A stretch of DNA of 64,000 nt from Halichondria panicea. Taxonomy: Eukaryota > Porifera > Demospongiae > Suberitida > Halichondriidae. This document shows, piece after piece, positions 59,354 to 64,000 of this stretch. A model generated the notes under the pieces. The model searched no databases. It was not told the DNA's origin and saw only the letters and a program-made list of their open reading frames with translations. The stretch is taken from NCBI RefSeq assembly GCF_963675165.1, contig NC_087385.1, positions 3,968,501-4,032,500 on the forward strand, given 5' to 3'. Position 1 is the first letter of the stretch; the number at the start of each line of letters is the position of its first letter. A program made the translations under genes and the position numbers.

Positions 59354-60229
59354 GGTCATGTGAATTAGGAGGATGTTATTGAGAAACTTGATCTGAGTAT
59401 TAATATTTTGTTCTTTTTGTATGGATTTACATTATTATTATAATTATACTCACGAGTCATGAGATCATTTGTTTCTTACATTATACTGTAACAAGATGCT
59501 CATAGAGCATTCACCCCGTGCATTGAGCTTCATGCAATATTGCACAGCGGCAAAACAGATACAAATAACGTTGTACTGTAATGGCCTTATGTTTATCATT
59601 ATGGGGAATGATTGCGAGTGCAGCAATTGTAATGGCACTCTTAAAATGGTGGCCTGGTTCCATTTACCAGGGTACATACGTTATAAGCCATTAGCAATTG
59701 AGACGCAAATGATAAACACAGGTACATGAGCCATCAGAAATTAACGTACACGGGGTACTATACTAAATATAAACGCCCTTGCATGATTATAGTTCTGAAA
59801 ACAGGCCTGATTTAGAAAAAACACCCACTTATAGTTATAGCCCACGTTTTCACAATGATTGCAAAGAGCTATACTATTAAAAAGAGGGACAGTCTTTGGC
59901 TTGATGTGTAAATGTTTGAACGAGCCATTTGCGTTCTTAGACACAACTGTGGAGCTGTTGTAGTTGCGACAGTCTTAAGTTCCGGTGTTCATTTCCACCA
60001 TGCAAAGCAAAAAACTTGCTACGACATAACAAATTATATATCTGGTGGAAGCATTTGGACTTGGGGGAAAAAATGCATCATGCCTCTCTAGCTTTCTACC
60101 AGTACCAGATTTAATTTTTGACACAAATTCTTGGCAATAAATAGTAGTGCATGAAGTATCAAACAAAAATGTACAAGCCTGAATGCTGTGTGCATATCTG
60201 GGAAATAATAATTAGTACACAAACGGCTG
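59354..60229. other. Spacer between convergent genes
   Basis: AT-rich, with no exon recognised on either strand. Shared 3' flank of the JARID2-like and BAHD1-like genes. Confidence 0.45.
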
Positions 60230-63200
60230 TCATTGTTGATAAATTCGGCCACTAATATGATTGTAACCACGATAACAGATATAAACGAGTGAAGAGTCTT
60301 TGCGAACAAGTTTGTCCATGGATGGACCGAGATCAACGTGCACTGGGTCCAGATCATGTGATAGATGGTCCTTGGTCATGTGGCTCACATAGCACGAGCT
60401 ATGGTCTCGAGACGGTATGGGTGGTACCACACACCTCTGGGGTTGAGTACCAGGGTGCTTGCGTCCCATCACACTGGCCTGGTATCTACAAAGTGTGGTA
60501 GAAAGATGTGTGTCTGAAAAGTATTTTGCTACAACTAAACAAGACAAGTGGTATATAACCAAAGGCTGCATCCCAACATTTCGCCTATACATGTAAAATT
60601 ATTTATATACAAGCAAAAAATATACAACTACATGTAAATACTGAAAGCACCGTGGGTGCTGATGCCTCGGTGGAGGTGCCAAAGCTACATAACATAAAGC
60701 TACTAAGCTAGCTTTTATACACACATTGATTATAATAATTATGATGAACGTTTTTAATTTTACTGCATGCAAAATCCAGGGAAACTCAAAGAGTGGGTAA
60801 TAATCGACGATGATTGTTATTAAAAACGATCGATGCCAAAAGTTCAAGTCTAAAATTAATGGCTACAAGTCAGCAGAGCCTTGCAGCTCTCTTCTCACTC
60901 TTGCAGCTACCAATAGCTAGCGTTCCAATGCAGAGCTAACTACTGAGTAGCAACAATCGGTAAACCAAGTTTGGCTACGTGTTCTTCTGAAAAGGCTGCA
61001 ATGGCATTCCAAGTAAGCAAAACTAGGCATAACTCGAGAACAAAGCATTATTTTGCAAATCCACGAATTAATATCCAAGAAAACATGACTAGAAGCCTAT
61101 AGAAACTCTTACTTACACTTCATTGATCCTTGTGCAGCTGTAGCAGTCTACACAGACAGACAGACACACACACACACAAACACACTACCGTATACCACGC
61201 TTGCGCATGCGCACCGAGGCATAAAAATGTGCCTAGGTATATACATACATACACACCTGTAATTACGATTATTTCACAGTACAGCTTGCATGACAATTAA
61301 ATTGTGTGTCAAAACTACAAGACTGTGATACAGTTAACTGAACATACCTGGAGTACTGGCTACGTCCAAGGATGTAACACTTCTCCTCAATGCAAGCAAC
61401 ACTGTTCACGTCGTAGTGCTGCGACGCCAACAGCTCATTCTGTGAGGGAATGAATGGAGTATAAAATGCACAGTCATGTATGCAGTACAATGCACAATGT
61501 CATACATTCCTTCAATGCACAAAATTAAAAAAATCACATGGTCATTGAGTACAATAGGTGAGCTAATATCTAAATATGTGCAGTAAGCTATGTGGAAGTC
61601 AATCCAATCATGAGACGTACAATGGGTGCTATTAATGTCGAATCAGTGCACTAGACAGAAAAGATTACTGTACTGCACTACAAACCTTAGTGAAAGTCAT
61701 CCCGGAGGTGGCAGCAGGTTCCACCTCATCAGGACGGTAGTACCAGAAGATGGTCATCATCACGCCATCTGGAAACGCAGAATGAGTACACACATGCATG
61801 ACTGTGTGTCTAGTCAAAACTACAAAGCACTATCTCAACCCATTCACAGCCAAGTTGTGACCATTCATCAACCAGAGTACAAAGTAGCCACACAATTACA
61901 AAAGTATAGGGCTTCTTTACAAAATTAAGGGCTGGGGCAAGGTATACCAACCTACACACAATTAAGATGAACAATAGTCTTTAACTTCTACAGTATAACT
62001 TGACATCTGTCCACTGGTAACGTTGACAACCGTTGAAAAGCCATACATAAAGAACTAATGTTCGGACGTTAGCTACATGCACATTACATGACATAATTAT
62101 AACAAGAATGTTTCATAGATGACACAATACCTATTGGCGATATATTATTGAAAACTACACATTTAACACACACACACACACACAAAAACGCTACCTCTTT
62201 CCCTCCAGATGGCTGCGATCTTCCCAATGTAAGGTCTCTCATCCGTGCCTGCTCTCAGAGTCACGGTGTCCCGAACAAACACCATCTATAGACAAGACAA
62301 ACAACAAACATTACAGCACATGACGTAGCGACTATAAGGCTACAGGAAGATAAACACTTCCAAAGGAATTCTTGGTCGGTCAGATGCAATGATGACTAAG
62401 GACATGGTTTCTCACCTTTCCCTTCCTTTGTATACCAATGTAGTGCTCCCGTGTATTGATGACAGTATCCTAGAGAAATGTACAGTCATGGAATCAATAC
62501 CACAAGCATTCTTACAGTAGCTTTGATCGCTTTTCAGCAATGTAAGCGCTTACATACAACGCGTAACAAAATCTACCATGATAGAAATTGTTGCGGTAAG
62601 GCTATCCATGCTGTAAACGCAGCGTTCAGGCAGCCAGGTGAGCAGACTAGGAACGCAGTTCTATATAGTGCGCTTCACATAGCTAGCACGTGGTTAACAG
62701 GATGATTACAGTCCTGATCAATAGAAAAGTATGCCCAGAGTAAAACAGACTATTAATGAGAAACAGCAGGTATACGAGACTACCCACTTGTCATGAATGT
62801 TTATTAGCAGGAAAGTACCATATAGTGCAAAATTTTCGCTTTTTCAAAGGTTAGCGATCTAGGTTCACAAAATGGATAACGGAAGAAGCAACGTCATTTT
62901 ACCAATGACTCGTGTGCCATAATTTGAGGATACAAATGATGTAATATTGTGCTTATCTAGTTAGCCAATGACCATAGACACCTCATGCATGATCTAACTA
63001 AAATATAGTCAACGCACAGACATACCTCTGTGTATTCGATCGTCTTTATTGGACTTCCAATAGTCATCCAGCCATTGTTGCTCTAATAGGGTTTTACAGT
63101 ACATAACAGACGAGCACAAACTATGCATAATGAGCTGCCATAGTCTCCAGTGCAAGCTATTCTCTTGCGTAACAACATAGTTACAAGTAAATCTACAGCT

Positions 63201-64000
63201 CTTAGTAAACATGTATAATTATAGTAATCAATACCCGGCTTGCAGGTTTTGTGAGAGAGCGGTGAGCAGCAAGTGACTTCTCCACCTCTTTACCGACTGT
63301 ATTAGCCATGGAGGGGACAATCATAGGTAGGATGAACTTGGGCAGGTACAAACCATCATTCGTAGTCGAGTAAAAGACCTTTATTGCAGTTGGATGGACT
63401 GTCGACCCATCATACAGCAGTCCTGATCTGTTAAAATCAGGAGGTATCTCCACCTCAGGGTGCTGGATGGCAACGTATTCCCCAGCAGGGAGATTTCCAC
63501 TCCTGGCGAGTTGGCTCAATGCAGCTGTTAGTCTATCTTTCGGTTTGACTTTCAAAGATTTCACTGGTAGTTTTCTTTCTGGTTCCATCATAGCTGTAAC
63601 ACGAGCTCTCGCATTCAAACTGGCCATTCTCTGTGACCCTGAAGTAAGTCGTAGTTTTTTGGGTTCAGGTTCGTCCAGATATTTCTTTCTCTTGTGATTG
63701 GATTTGTGTTGATTTAATTTTGCTCTATGGAGCTCAGGTACTGAGGTATCTTCGAGACAGTGGAACTTCTGCTTTCTCTTCCTTGGTTGTAAGCTAACTG
63801 ACTGAAGGGTAGGCAAATCAGGTAGCAGCTGCTCCTTGCACACCAAACGCTCCTCAGAAGTTCTTTTCCCTAATTCTTGCTTCTGTGGTACACTTACAGC
63901 ACTTGAAGACTCTGATGAAGATTTTTCACGTGGTTCTTGAGGCTTCTCACTGTCTGATGGAGTGCCCCCCTCTAATTTTTCTCTCGGACTCGGATCTAGG
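60230..64000 (-). CDS. BAHD1: BAHD1-like BAH-domain chromatin protein (5' part outside the window)
   Basis: Seven exons with matching phases: 63235-64000 (open to the edge), 63026-63082, 62416-62469, 62195-62285, 61686-61768, 61348-61439 and 60230-60485 (stop). The first is basic, Ser/Pro-rich and low in structure, ending in a segment before the BAH domain. The BAH domain spans the later exons: [25 protein letters not shown], then [20 protein letters not shown], whose [11 protein letters not shown] matches vertebrate BAHD1. The last exon encodes VPPIPSRD and the C-terminal IYQQ end, also BAHD1-like. BAHD1 binds H3K27me3 and promotes silencing. BAHCC1/TNRC18 are alternatives but lack the same VACIEEKCY context as far as I recall. 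No ATG is seen in the window. Confidence 0.8.
60780..61226. repeat. Dispersed repeat shared with 14321-14622, in a BAHD1-like intron
   Basis: Same order of segments as the first copy, ending ACACTACCGTAT..CGCTTGCGCATGCGCACC. A CA-rich simple repeat is at about 61160-61185. It lies between BAHD1-like exons 60230-60485 and 61348-61439. Confidence 0.6.

Overview
The window looks like nuclear DNA of an early-branching animal, most likely a demosponge of the Amphimedon type. This is inferred from intron-rich metazoan genes with many very short introns, AT-rich intergenic DNA full of small transposons, and a death-fold/ankyrin gene; no species marker was tested. A 200-base run of N (45712-45911) shows that it is a draft scaffold.

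Layout. 1-4179: 3' part of a decayed tyrosine-recombinase retrotransposon (Ngaro/DIRS-like). 5300-10574 (+): catalytic half of a PP5-type Ser/Thr phosphatase whose metal-site exon is damaged. 10575-14923: intergenic DNA with MITEs, one site nested three deep. 14924-29833 (-): one large gene with a CARD-like N-terminus, a Cys cluster and 39 ankyrin-repeat exons; 35 of these form a near-identical tandem exon array (14924-21764), separated from the 5' exons by about 5.5 kb of foldback elements and a copia gag relic. 29916-30718: an element built from a GTCGAC-rich repeat. 30791-36642: a 5.85-kb pogo-like transposon with 380-390-bp terminal inverted repeats carrying a multi-exon transposase-repeat-PHD gene. 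37165-38190: broken duplicate of the CARD-gene first exon, hit by three MITEs.

38315-50633 (-): two-pore-channel-family cation channel of about 30 exons, with a tRNA-Val(AAC)-like gene in one intron. 51024-56518+ (-): PRMT5 arginine methyltransferase, nearly complete. 56714-59353 (+): JARID2-like protein limited to the N-terminal, PRC2-associated part. 60230 to the right edge (-): BAHD1-like BAH-domain protein. The last three form a chromatin neighbourhood: PRMT5 and JARID2-like are divergent with about 200 bp between them, and JARID2-like and BAHD1-like are convergent. In vertebrates PRMT5 methylates histone arginines, JARID2 guides PRC2 and BAHD1 reads H3K27 methylation, so a shared role in silencing is possible but is inference.

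The strongest candidates for something new are the ankyrin exon array, whose phase-0, frame-neutral cassettes come in several lengths on a putatively myristoylated death-fold protein, and the long-TIR pogo/PHD transposon. Exon boundaries were read by eye from splice signals, reading phase and family similarity; no alignment software was used.
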